DNA from: Zygnema cylindricum
Lineage: Eukaryota > Streptophyta > Zygnematophyceae > Zygnematales > Zygnemataceae
Assembly (NCBI GenBank): GCA_037447655.1
Contig: JBBHKE010002349.1
Coordinates: 1-64,000 of the forward strand
DNA: 64,000 nt
Reading direction: 5' to 3'
Under the pieces are notes generated by a model. The model had not been told where the DNA came from and did no database searches. It worked only from the letters and a program-made list of their open reading frames with translations. Of this stretch, positions 1 through 11,430 are shown piece after piece. Position numbers and translations under genes: made by a program. Position 1 is the stretch's first letter. Every line of letters starts with the position of its first letter.

Positions 1-90
1 TGGGAAGAGAGAGAGGGGGTGAGGGGGGGGGAGAGAGAGGGGGGGAAAGATCGTGAGAGAGAGGGGGGGGAGAGAGAGAAAAAGACGTCT
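1..90. repeat. GA-rich low-complexity tract
   Basis: Runs of gagaga and gggggg; cut by the window edge. Between here and the SEC22 stop (91-516) I see only AT-rich sequence and short ORFs without family features. Confidence 0.8.
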
Positions 91-516
91 TTGGATAGAC
101 AGTTTGACAGCAGGTGTACTTACATAAGTTTATTAACAATAACACTACAGTGAGGAGTGAGAATACCGAGTAACTAGTATTTATTAACAATAAGAACACC
201 AGTTTTCAAACGCCTAAATGAAGGAAGGAGCTCGTGACAAAAGAATCGATTCTTTTTTTTTAATGAATGGAGACATGATTTCATCGCTAATTTATTCAGA
301 GATTCACGAAAGTGAAAGTGAATCTCCTATAGTTAAAAAAAAGGCAAACTGGCATTGCCTTGTGGCATTTGCCTTCTCAAACGTGACAACCGGGTTGACA
401 TTTTTTTGAGGTTTTGAGGTTTTGAGGTTTTACGGTTTTCATGTTAAGGGATCCTTAGTTAAGACTTGATAAAAAACATCTGAGATTTGTCTATTTGGTT
501 ACCGATTGATCAATGT

Positions 517-833
517 TCATCCATAAAATAAGCCGCGGAAGTACCACAGTAGGAGAACAATGACGAGAACAATCCCAAAAGGTGCCCTTTCCGAAAGCAT
601 ACAGTCAGGAAAATTACGGAAGATGGAAATCAGCATCCAAATACCCAAAATGAACGGTGCAGAAGGCACCAGCAGAGATGAAAGAAAATGAAAAGTTACA
701 ACAAGGTCGAGGTGTATTACATCAGAAAACACCCTGAAAAAAAGCATGCATTACAGTCAAGAATCAACCACAGTCAACAAAAAGAAACATGTTGCCAGGC
801 AGCAGCATATTTCCTATATGTAGCTCTCAATGT

Positions 834-873
<40 letters not shown>

Positions 874-876
874 CTT

Positions 877-909
<33 letters not shown>

Positions 910-3900
910 CTCTCTTTCTCTCTCTATCTCTTTCTCTCATGATTTAGGCATTATATACGCGCTCCATGCTGGAGGATTCGGTGCGCGCACATATTTAATC
1001 ATAGTCATGGTCGTAATCAAAGAGATCGCTGCAGTAGCCCACCGCGGCAACGCCTATTGCATAAGCGCGGTTCGGAGAACCGACTTGCGACATTTCTGCC
1101 GATTGAAAACAAGCATAGACTGTCAAAACACATAAAACCATTCTTTTCTGACACAAAAATGAAATGAAACAAAACGTTTCTTGTATGAAAAATGAAGTTA
1201 AAATGTGAATGTTTGTTTTTAAATGAAATAGAGAGGACTGTATTGCAAATGAAGCAGAAATAAGACGCTACAGATGTTAATTAACATGACGTGAAAGCAC
1301 CTGAAGACAGCCTCCATAAAAAAAGGAAGGAAGGTAACAGGACAGGAAAAGAAGTCACTTTATAGGAGAGAGACTGGACAACAGAAAAAATGGAAATGTC
1401 AGGAAATGCTTGAGATGAGAAAAAGCCCCCCTTTGAAAAAAAAGGTTCAATTGAAGCCACTCTTTAAATCAGAAGTAAACGCTACAAGGAATTTTCCAAT
1501 AACAGAACAACAGCGTTCTTAGCTGGCTACTAATAAATAAACCAAAAATCAATCATCATAACAAAGACACAAAAAGAAAGCTCAAATGCTTCACAATAAA
1601 GCTTCACATTTCACGATTAGTGGTAACAGTGTAGTGCTTCAAAAAGACAAAAACCAACCAGCAAGTTTGTAAACAAACAAACTGACAGCCGGCACACAAT
1701 ATTGCTGCTCCTTACATTGTTATTAGAGTTAGTGTTAATTGTTACAGCGGTGATACTATTAACTACAGTATATGTTTTGCCATGTAACTCATAATGGGCC
1801 ACTTAACTAAAATAACACTAATTTATAATTTCGGATTAAAAAAAAACCCACATTCGAATGTTTGTTTATTACTTTAATAGCAATGTAAAGCGTCATTTAC
1901 TGCCACTGTCAAAACAAATGTACTTCTTCAATTATTGAATCAGTACATAGAATAACAGAGGACAAAAAAAGAATCACCCTTAAGAAATAGAGTTTATGCA
2001 AACATGCCAAAAACAAAAACTGCTTCAGACAAAAGTACACTGCCCATCACTATTAATGTAAAGGAATTATTAATATAATGTGGAATGAGAATGTATTACA
2101 CTCATTTAATGTAGAAAGACGTGGCAGATTTTAATCCACCCCCGTAAATAGTGTTATTAATTTTTTAAAAAACATTTTTTCGGCCAAAAAAAAAAATCAC
2201 GACCTAATCAATCTTTTTAACACTAATAGTGATAGGCAGTGTACTCTAAAGCATAACTCAGAGCATAAGGGTTATAAACAAAGATAAGATAAAAACTTAC
2301 GGTCAAGCTTTTCTCCTGCCCCAAGAACCTCCTGGATATTTCGAGTCATTATCTGTTGAACCTCCATAAGATCATCGTTCAGTTTTGATAAATTTCTCTG
2401 AGTATGGGTATCCAAATACAGCTTCCTTGTTTTTTGTATAAAGGTATCTGCACACCAACAAGCAGACAACAATTCAACATATGAATTATATAAACCATGA
2501 TATGTTATCCCATGTTATTTAACACATATTACTTTAACCCATATTCTGTACCCCATGTAATATTTAACCCATAGTATATTATTAACCCACATGTTATGTT
2601 ACTCATGTTATGTTAACCCATATTATACCAACTCACATTATATATAATGTTAACCTATATATTGGCTCACATTATGTTAACCCAAGGTAACTTAAGCCAG
2701 ATTATACCAGCCCATATAGATTTTATTAACCCATATTATCCCAAATTATGTTCACCAATATTTTAATCATTCGTAAAGCTACACCGCTCATCCTTATAAG
2801 TGTGAGGGATTTCTTAATGAAAATGCGAAAAGTAGAACGTATGATACTAATTTAGAATAGGAGGGCGAGGTGAATTGTCATCCACTCCCTTACATAGTGT
2901 TGTTGTTAACTCGATTTTATAATTTTCCAGCCAAAAAAAGCCACGACCAAATTAGCATCACTAACTCTTTTAACTCTAAGAGTGATACATGGTGTAGCAA
3001 TAACTAAGAAAGAAGGGGCAAGGTATACCATATTTAGTACCCGCACTAAGTTAACCCATGTTATATTTAACCAATACTTGTTAACCTATATTACAATCAT
3101 TCCTAAAGCTAGAAATAAGTAAGGGGGGGCAAGGCGTACCAAACTTGATAAAAGCATACGGTCGAGCAGCGGTGTCAATTGCAGTTCGATTAATCTTTTC
3201 AAATTCTCTCTGGAGTTCTTCGAGATATTGGTATGCAAGTTTCTTCGGATAGGATCGATCGGAAAGAGTGAGATAACAAACACCTCCCTCAATAATGTAG
3301 CTGCAAACAAAATAACTGTTAAGGAAAACAACAAAAATCAAAACCAGAAAACCGAATCTGAAACGTTTGGCTTTTGTTCTTCGGTTGGTTTCGACCTTTT
3401 CATTTTCCTGAGTCACCAGCTTCTTGTTAAAACGATTTAACCTCACGCAATTAAACTTGATCTGTCAGGTTCTTCTGATTTATTTTCTGAGGATGAAACA
3501 CTCTCAAACCCTAACCCTAGACCTTGACGATATAGCTGCAAAAAATAAAACTGTGGAAAAAAACATACCTTTCGAGCTATTAGAGTGAATGAATGATTAG
3601 CATTGAAGAGGATTTAGTATCAACTATACTAAATTATGTTGTAACACATGGATCTTTATGGGCCGCTTAACTAAAGTATGTAATTAACACTGCTTTATGA
3701 TTATCAGGGGGAAAAAAAACTGCTCTCGAATAAGAGTTATTAACCCAATAGCGATGGGCAGAGTAGAGTTTTTTTCAAGACGCAAAACGACAAGAACTAA
3801 ACTGGCTGGCACCACAAATTTCTGACTCCACTTAAATTTGTTTAGTCAGATCCTTCTTGTTTTCTTCCGACATGAAGTCACTATCAAACGCTAAAAGAAA

Positions 3901-4534
3901 AGAAAGAAAAGAAGAGGAAATATGAACAGATTGGAAACAAAAATTCATACAATATGCAAATGCCACAACCGAACAATCGGGAAGATGATGCATAACGTAA
4001 AGCGAAAGTGAAACTGAAAAACTGAATTTTGTCATCTGAAAAGACTCAAAAAGCCAAATACTCAAAACATTTACAAAGGCATAAGAAGGTGCCGTGTGAA
4101 ACCGGAACTGAAACTGAAAAGAATTAGAAAGCCAAACAGCTGGAAACATGTCTACAAAGGATAGCAACACAGTTAAACTGAAGTTTACAAAGGTTAAATC
4201 ATAGTTTACAAAGGATAAAAATATAGTTTACTAAGATAAGACATAAGCTTACAAAGGAGACAACAAAGGAGACAACATAGTTAAACATTGAAAAAAAAAA
4301 GGGACAAAACATAAGTTAACAAAAAACATAATTTTACAAAGGATACTGAAAGTAGAAAGGTCCAGTCTCAATCGACATCCTCGACGCCTGTTGTTGTCCC
4401 TGAGACAATTTTTTGAACAAAGTTTTCGCTTGCATCTTGTAAATATCCAAATCTCTTTGTTCTTGTCCACTGTCTAGCCCTTCGGCCAATGGCAGCCCGT
4501 CCGTTGCTCGCGCGATTAACGTCAGCTTCACCAT
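517..4534 (-). CDS. SEC22: SEC22-type vesicle-trafficking R-SNARE, multi-exon (one exon not found)
   Basis: Sec22 is a tail-anchored longin SNARE acting in ER-Golgi vesicle fusion. Exons seen, in transcript order: 4347-4534 (ATG at 4534; starts MVKLTLIARATDGLPLAEGL), 3140-3300 (YIIEGGVCYLTLSDRSYPKK), 2301-2447 (DTFIQKTRKLY through VLGAGEKLD) and 517-586 (APFGIVLVIVLLLWYF membrane anchor, then TGA). Each junction has GT-AG and compatible phase: CA|GTATCC to gtttgcag, G|GTACG to gtgcag, and C|GTAAGT leaving the third exon. The longin domain covers the first two exons and the SNARE motif begins in the third. The last exon needs a preceding codon begun by two bases, as in the family's conserved W-A-P. 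The exon encoding the second half of the SNARE motif (about 31 residues expected) was not recognised between 587 and 2300. With it the protein would be about 218 residues, the usual family length. Splice sites are my reading; identity is secure. Confidence 0.88.
831..935. repeat. (TA)n and (TC)n microsatellite in the SEC22 last intron
   Basis: Alternating TATATA and TCTCTC blocks. They lie between SEC22 exons 2301-2447 and 517-586, so they are intronic. The repetitive YIYIY/SLSLS ORFs here are not genes. Confidence 0.9.
2038..2241. mobile_element. TA-bounded MITE, about 200-bp subfamily
   Basis: TIRs CACTGCCCATCACTATTA and its imperfect complement ending ATAGGCAGTG, flanked by TA at 2036-2037 and 2242-2243. 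The middle carries GACGTGGCAGATT and TCCAC, shared with copies at 16763 and 63239. Lies in the SEC22 intron. Confidence 0.85.
2490..2790. repeat. Degenerate TTAACCCATATTATG minisatellite
   Basis: About 20 loose copies of taacccat-attatg units, AT-rich, in the SEC22 intron between exons 2301-2447 and 3140-3300. Not seen elsewhere in the window. Confidence 0.8.
2782..2994. mobile_element. TA-bounded MITE in a SEC22 intron
   Basis: Left end TA|CACCGCTCATCCTTATAAG, right end ACATGGTG|TA. The TIR match is imperfect, so this is an older copy. A right-end-only relic of the same family (ATAGCGATGGGCAG) occurs near 3750-3766. Confidence 0.7.
4140..4330. repeat. AGTTTACAAAGGATAAA minisatellite in SEC22 intron 1
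   Basis: About eight degenerate units of agtttacaaagga with short spacers. Confined to this intron. Confidence 0.75.
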
Positions 4535-5087
4535 ACTTCCTCCGGAAACCCTAGCGACTTCTTGTATAGCACAGGATGCTTTTAGGGTGTCTTGAGAGTT
4601 TTTACAGGTTTCTTGAAGGATTTCTGGCAGTTATTTAGGGTTTCGCAGGGCTTCTAAAGGTTTCAGAGTATCTAAGGCTTTTTAAGTTTTTAAGGGTTAT
4701 TCAGGGTTACTTTAAGTTAATTTAAACGTTTTTTAGGGTTTTATATGAAATTATAAGAAGTAAAGCGAGTAAACTTGGAAGATGTGTGTAAAAAGTAATG
4801 TAAACGATCGGATGCTGTATGGTAATCAGAAATACTGTACTTCTGTAAAACAAGTTTTTCTAGGGATTCTTTTCGCTGGGTGCAAACGATTACGACAGCT
4901 GGACAGCATAAACAGAATCGTACAGATACGTACATGACAGTACAGCATAGCCAATCACGTTAACGACAGTACAGTACAGTGCTGGAGCGTAGACCAGTGG
5001 AACGTGTGTAATATTTAGTGTTGTGTCTCGACTCTCGAGTCTCGAGAGCCTCTAGCCGATAATCGATATATATCTCTTTCTACTCAT

Positions 5088-5780
5088 CAGAGGTCGCAAC
5101 GGTCAACCGAAACCGTGACCGACCGTTTAACCGACCGCCCGCGCCGGATCCGGAACGGATTCGGTTGACAAATTTTGGGGGTCGGGCGGTTACGGTCGGT
5201 TGATTCACCAGGAAAAAAATAACGGTCGGTTACGGTCGGTCAACCAAAAAACCAATATAAATGAAAATTTTGTACTGTCCCTATAATCATACATTTTTGT
5301 ACTTTGTACTCTTTGGTATCGTGGAAGTACGTGACATCATGATTAGCATCGCAAATCTGACACGATACTGTAGTAACGCTATTCATTTCGCAATCTTAGG
5401 GAACGCGACAAAGCGTCGCAAATCTGACACGGTAGTAACACTATTAATTTCGCAAATCTTAGGGAACGCAACAAAGCGTCGCAAATCTGAGACGGTAGTA
5501 CATTATTCGTTTCGCAAATCTTAAAGAACGCGACAAATCGTAATTATTGGCTTATTCATACGTCGTACATTGGTTAATTTTGTACTTTTTTGGTTACGGG
5601 CGGGCACGGTTAGTCGCGAGAAATCGAGATTCGGTTATTTTTTTTTTGTACACGTCGGTCGATTGGCAGTTAACAATTTTGGAGCGTGACATAACCAGGT
5701 CGGGCGTCGCTTACTCAGATTTTGAAAAAAACAAAACGGTCGGTTTCGGTTATGTAAAATTTTGACTTTTGCGACCTCTG
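5088..5780 (+). mobile_element. Non-autonomous hAT element, family 1, copy A
   Basis: Perfect termini CAGAGGTCGCAA ... TTGCGACCTCTG with an 8-bp target duplication CTACTCAT (5080-5087 and 5781-5788). An 8-bp duplication and a CAGAGGT end (as in Tol2) are hAT hallmarks. No transposase is recognisable. Inside, a unit of about 64 bp (gcaaatctgacacggtagta with ttagggaacgcgacaaagc) is tandemly repeated about three times at 5340-5530. Confidence 0.9.
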
Positions 5781-6099
5781 CTACTCATCGATAGTCGATA
5801 TATCGCTCCCCTATATCGAGAAATCTAAAATCACGATGAACTTACGATATATCCCGATGAGTTTCGGGCAGAGGTCGCAAAAGTCAAAATTTTACATAAC
5901 CGAAACCGACCAATTTTTTTTTTCAAAATCTAAGTAACCGACGCCCGACCAAGTTATGTCACGCTCCAAAATTGTTAACCGTTAACCGACCGGCGTTTAC
6001 GAAAATAAAAGTTAACCGAAACTCGATTTCTTCGCGACTAACCGTGCCCGCCCGTAACCGAAAAAGGACAAAATTATCTAATGTACAACGTATGAATAA

Positions 6100-6767
6100 G
6101 GGTATGGTTACATCAGACGAAAAGTGAGGTTTAATACATAATTTTGTACTTGCCCGTACCATGTCGTACTATATTTTCGTGAGTTTCTTTAAAACAAACA
6201 TTACAGAAAATAAGATTACGATTCTCCAAGTATCCAAGAAAAGACGTCGACCGTCCGATTACATTTTGGTCTTCATCTGCAAAGCAATCGCTCCATACGC
6301 CTCTGTATTGGTGAACCCACCTCGCAGAGGTGGGTTCACCAATACAGAACCAGTCAATTTGCTACACCTCGAAGATATACACGTGCGTCAATGAAAAATG
6401 AAAATGTTCACACGCCCCCAAAGTCACGTGCCTTCAGACAAGGTGACCGTAAAATCTTTGCCGCAAAAAAATGCGGTTTTTTCCTGAAAGTCAGCATAGT
6501 GAAGGAGAACTCTGAGGTACATTGACGTCGTACACTTGCGAAGTACATGTACGTAATACGCAAGTACGGATTTCCATACGAAAATGGTCGGTTTCCAAAT
6601 CTTTGACGATTTTAGAGATTTGATCGTCGACTTACGTGGAGCCACTCAAATCAGAACACGTATGTAAAAACTTATTTACAGACGTTACGCGATGTAACCG
6701 AGGCCTCTGTAATACAGAAATTTTGTTGTCCGTACTATTACAAAGACCTCCTGATGTAACCATACCC
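6100..6767. mobile_element. PIF/Harbinger-like non-autonomous element nested in hAT copy C
   Basis: TIRs GGGTATGGTTACATCAG and CTGATGTAACCATACCC, with 3-bp duplication TAA (6097-6099 and 6768-6770). A TWA duplication with G-starting TIRs is typical of PIF/Harbinger. No transposase ORF. Contains a perfect 21-bp-arm hairpin at 6303-6347. A related end (GGACGAAAAGTGAGG) appears near 10480. Confidence 0.85.
6303..6347. repeat. Perfect inverted repeat, 21-bp arms, 3-nt loop
   Basis: Arms 6303-6323 (CTGTATTGGTGAACCCACC TC) and 6327-6347 are exact complements around gca. Sits in the middle of the Harbinger-like element. Confidence 0.9.
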
Positions 6768-6889
6768 TAAGCCAATAATTACGATTTGTCACGTTCCCTT
6801 AGATTTTTGAAATGAATAGTGTTACTAACGTGTCAAATTTGCGACGCTTTGTCGCGTTCCCTAAGATTTGCGAAATAAATAGTGTACTA

Positions 6890-7436
6890 CACCGCCAATC
6901 GCTATTCGCATAGAAGTTTCTTTAGCGCATATCAATAATTACCGTGGTTTACGCTAATTAAGAATTTGAAAATTTTGAAAAAAAAACATACATTCTAATT
7001 GTTAAATAACTCTAATTTGGGTCTTTGAAAAAAAAATGTCGGTCGCAAACATGCTTACACTAATATAGGTATTTAACAATATCTAAAAAATCGCACACAA
7101 ATCGTACGTTCACACAGTCGAAACGTGGTAGCTGGACGAATATGTGCGAACGCGATATTTGGCAGCCCTATTTTATCTCATTTATAGATCGCATATTCTC
7201 ATGCGTCCGCAGTTACTAAATATACTTCTTCACTTAAAAAGGTATACTTTTGTACGGTCTGACTCACACCTTACACCACACTATTTAATGACAATGTACT
7301 TTCATTTTGTGGGGGGTTTGGAACTTAACCCTAAATGGCGTACAGAACAAAATAGAATAAGCTACGCTATTGGAGAATAATAAAAAAAAAAGCGGGACGG
7401 AATTAGCGTACACTACGCAAATAGCGATTGGCGGTG
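6890..7436. mobile_element. TA-bounded MITE nested in hAT copy C
   Basis: TIRs CACCGCCAATCGCTATT and AATAGCGATTGGCGGTG, TA at 6888-6889 and 7437-7438. Internal sequence resembles parts of the larger element at 56028-57223. Confidence 0.9.
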
Positions 7437-7438
7437 TA

Positions 7439-7938
7439 CACTGCGAATCGTAATTAGAGTAAATTACTCTGATTCGGTTGCTGGAAATTTTGACTATATC
7501 ACATGAAATAGAGTAAATGATTCTAATATTTTCATTATTATATTTAAGGTAAAGTTTAATTAGCGTTTGTAATTCTAATACAGGTTTGTTTTAAATAGTC
7601 TGGAGTACGGACGACCTCCAACCATGCAAAATTGTACTTTATTAAGTAAAAAAGTACAAATAATGATTTAATACAAGTCGTTATCATGTAACTGCGTTTT
7701 AACAAACCACGTAGTGCAAACGTCATAATGACGATAAACTGTACGTTTTTCCAAATTCTGTACGAATACCTTATTTACAGTAGAGGATATTAGCGTGCCA
7801 AATTGAATACATAAATAAATTAGAGTAAACTTAATAGTTGAAAAAGCTCTATCACATAAATTAGCGTTCATTACTCTAATTTTTTTTTTTAGTTTTTGTA
7901 CTCTAATTTTTTCATTACTCTAATTACGATTCGCGGTG
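7439..7938. mobile_element. TA-bounded MITE, 500-bp subfamily, abutting the previous one
   Basis: TIRs CACTGCGAATCGTAATTAG and the complement ending TACGATTCGCGGTG, TA at 7437-7438 (shared with the neighbour) and 7939-7940. Internal text (tagtctggagtacggac) recurs in copies at 38305, 45023 and 63814. Confidence 0.9.
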
Positions 7939-8409
7939 TAGTTAACCGGAAAAAACCGGTCTGTCTTGAAATGAAAAGTGTACTACCGTGTCACAATTGC
8001 GACGCTTTTTCGTGTCCCCTAAGATTTGCGAAATAAATAGTGTTACTACCGTGTCAAATTTGCGACGCTAATCATGATGTCACGTACTTCCATGATACCA
8101 AAGAGTACTAAGTACAATAATATTGGATTTTTGTTTTTTGGTTGACCGACCGTAACCGACCGTTTTTTTTTTTTGAGGTGAATCAACTGACCGCAACCGC
8201 CCGACCCTCAAAATTTGGCAGCAGAATCCATTCCGGATTCGGTGTGGGCGGTCGATTAACGGTCGGTCACGGTTTCGGTTGATCGTTTTCTTCTTCTGGT
8301 TTCGGGTCGATAAGTATTGCGACAATCATCGGTCCGTTACATCATGAATCGCTTATAATATATAAATTATTATTGAAAATAAATAGTTAGCGTTATTAAG
8401 TCTATTTTG

Positions 8410-9356
8410 TAGTGTTGTGTATCAATAAAAAATTACCCCGATAACACCGATACTGATACTTATCGGTTATCAAACGGTCAAGGTCCCGATATATCGGTGT
8501 GATACAAACAAATTGCATATCGGCGATAACTTAAAGAAATATAGTATGCATACAATAGTACTTTATAACATATTGTATAATAATATTGACTTTATATAAC
8601 GTTGCATGCAACGTATAAGAATTTGTTCCGTCGCTGTTTAACCGCGATTTATCACGGACATCACAGCACATAAACGTTGGCCGGCTAACTGAATAAAAAT
8701 TTGACGGCAATGTACCGAATTGTACCGACAAACTGGAGAATATAGAACGGAAAAAGGCCGGCGGAAACAAAGTACAACGGACGCAAAATAACATTATGCT
8801 TGCCTCCGAAATCGAACGGACGACTTAGACTTAGAAAACATGAGCAGACGGCCAGCGTAAGCGTCGACATCCCGGAATGGCTCTTTTTCGGAGCTTATGC
8901 CACAAAAGCCGACATATTGACACGTTGCAGGTCCCCAGTGGATGTGAACGAATAAAGGGACAAAGCCATGGCGTCGGATGTGAAAGGTACATCGTTTTTA
9001 CTGGAGCCGCACCAAAACTGTACATGTCTCATGGCGGCTACCGAACTTTCTGTGCTTTTACAACTGTACAATACAATGATCCGATTGGTAAACACCTCAG
9101 TATATAGGGGTCGTGAGTAGGGTTTGTCCGAGGAATATAACGTACAATTGAGTATACTCGCCGTACATTTATTTGTACGGTTTCTACAGATCTCGCCAAT
9201 AGTTATCGATATCGGTGTTATCGCCGATAATAACCGATAATATTGGTTATGTCGATAACACCGATAACGATATATCGTACCAATGTATCGATTATCGGAT
9301 ACGGGAAAAAAGGCCCATATCGGTTATCGACAAATCCTTACCGATACACAACACTA
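8410..9356. mobile_element. Non-autonomous hAT element, family 2
   Basis: Termini TAGTGTTGTGTATC and CCGATACACAACACTA, with 8-bp duplication CTATTTTG at 8402-8409 and 9357-9364. Subterminal regions are dense in CGATATATCG-like repeats. A GC-richer middle (8800-9060) is shared in inverted orientation with the copy at 39043-39921. No complete transposase. Confidence 0.9.
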
Positions 9357-9367
9357 CTATTTTGGGT

Positions 9368-9630
9368 TCAACGGCCTAACGCTAACAAAACATTAACGTT
9401 AACTTAAAGTAACACTAATTCGTGTTATTAACTCTATTTTGAGTTAAGGGCCTAACGTCAACAAAACAATAACGTTAACTTAAAGTAACACTAATTCGTG
9501 TTATTAACTCTATTTTGAGTTAAGGGCCTAACGTCAACAAAACAATAACGTTAGCATAAAAGTAACATTAATTCGTGTTATTAACTCTATTTTGAGGTCA
9601 AAGGCCTAACGTCAACAAAACATTAACGTA
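9368..9630. repeat. 76-bp tandem repeat, about 3.3 units
   Basis: Units begin ggcctaacgtcaacaaaac at 9373, 9449, 9525 and 9603. Sequence left of the hAT (8380-8409) is a piece of the same unit, so the hAT landed in this array. Confidence 0.88.
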
Positions 9631-9639
9631 TACCTATAC

Positions 9640-10657
9640 TTACATAAATTTGGATACATATTCCTATAGTCTAGCCGTTATAGCATGTGTTCACATAATC
9701 GATGTTTGAACATGTCAGAAAATATTTGCATGATTTTCCCCAATTTTATTACTAGGAATCAAATCCTAGTGCGTTTTTTACTGTCTAGCGCAACTAAGTT
9801 TCTTGTGTAAACTTTGTTATTTGACACATTTTTCCTACTTCTCTACGAAAAATGTAGCAGTTTTAGTAGGGATTGGAATATTTTGTACACTAAACTATTT
9901 AAAACCTTTCGAAATAAAGTCATTGAAACTAATTAAAGGTGAAGTTCCATTAGGGAATTGTGTAATTTACGGCATACATTACTGAGTATTATATTTTAAT
10001 GTTCCATCGCTTAGAGTTTATAAACAACAAGTTGGAAATTGAGTGGTGCCACGTAAGTTCAGATCTGGTATTAAATCAAAGAATTTTCATACCCACCAAT
10101 TTTGACTTAAAATTTTCCTTTGTATGGCGTGTACTAGCGTATCGAATCATCGTACGTCATAACTCCTGTACACTTCATAGGCGCCTTACCTTCTACATCA
10201 AACCATGATTTAAGGTTCATGTTTTTCCACGTGACCAAAAGCGTTGCCATAAATAGTGTAACGAAAGAACATTGCCAAAAACAAAGTGACGAAAGAGACT
10301 TACGAAATAAATTTTAGATTTCCGGTTCGATTTTGCGGGATACTCCTCCACTTTGTCCAAAGGTACATATTTAAATTTCATTCGCATGCAAAATACCTTT
10401 AAAATTTTAGTAAACAGTTTGTCGTATATAAGATTAATTCCACGAGAATAATATAAAGTGGTTAACATTGAGGGTGAAATTCCATCGGACGAAAAGTGAG
10501 GCTAATTACAAAAATCCTTAACTATTTACTGCTCGTGTTGCTCGCGTTTCCTATTTCGGAAGTTGGTGACCTATTGTTGCCACTTTTGGTTCTCTCTCAT
10601 ATTGTTCTACAAACACCGGTGCAGGTGGAGGAGCAGCAGTAGTAGTAGAAGTAGACA
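9640..10657. other. AT-rich intergenic DNA
   Basis: Short ORFs only, none with family features. A Harbinger-type end (CCATCGGACGAAAAGTGAGG) lies near 10478. No gene seen. Confidence 0.6.
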
Positions 10658-11430
10658 TGATACACTCTCACAAGCTATCAAGAATCCTACCAAGCAATTG
10701 TTTTCAAGTGCTCACCAAATCTTATACAGGCAACCAAACTTCACAAAGCTCTAACAAAATATAGAGCAGCAAAAACAATGACAACTCCTAAAGTTTCAGC
10801 ACAATTGACCCGACAACACTCAAGATATAACACTCAGAAGTTTCCCAAAAACTGTCTGCAATTTTACTACTTCCAAGTCTGGATGCATAAAATGCTCTAA
10901 GTCCTAAGGCTTATACTCTCGATGTTGTACCGCCAATACAAGTGTACCTGAGAGGTACGTCCAAAATCAACCCACCTATTCAGATCTACGTGTTCCTAAT
11001 CCTGCCAACCCAATCTATCATCGTACAGTCAATGTTACTCAGAATATATTTTAAGTGATTCTACAAATAAATGTCAGCTAAGTCACTTGTGGTACTCTTA
11101 TGAATCTCGTCCGTTGACTTGATTCATACCAATCGTAGCTGCGTTGACTTGTACCGAATCACATTCATATCACGCGCGATTGCGGTGTCCCGTATCGAAT
11201 CATATCCAAGATAACAACACCTGCGTTGTCTCTACGGATCATATCCAAAGTAACTGCAGTTGCGCTGCTCTGTCTACATTGTAGCTGCGTTGTTCCATCT
11301 GCGTCGCAGTTGCATTGTCCTGTATTGCACTCAAGTGATGACGCATGTCCTTGTGAAACTTACGCTACAAATTACTACCTTTCTGCCATCACACTAATTT
11401 ATTGAGACTTAAATTTTTCCAAAATCAACA
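10658..11430 (-). mobile_element. Probable LTR (copia-type), minus orientation
   Basis: Read on the minus strand it starts TGTTGATTTTGG at 11430, directly after a purine tract (AAAGCTTTAGGGGAG), and ends GAGTGTATCA at 10658. This gives TG...CA termini and about 773 bp. A purine tract next to TGTTG is what a 3' LTR looks like in plant retrotransposons. Target duplication not verified. Confidence 0.55.

Larger units (their letters stand above)
5869..8298 (-). mobile_element. hAT family 1, copy C, carrying three nested elements
   Basis: Left end CAGAGGTCGCAA at 5869 and right end ...TTCTTCTG at 8298, with an identical 8-bp duplication GTTTCGGG at 5861-5868 and 8299-8306. Orientation is opposite to copy A. 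Subtracting the insertions at 6100-6767, 6890-7436 and 7439-7938 with their target duplications leaves about 708 bp, matching the 693- and 675-bp sizes of the uninterrupted copies. The right terminus is diverged. Confidence 0.88.

Noticed and set aside
997-1105. Candidate SEC22 exon reading MSQVGSPNRAYAIGVAAVGY
   Set aside because: Phase fits at its start and a few residues match the expected block in spacing, but there is no donor in the needed phase and a stop follows. The match is too weak to annotate.
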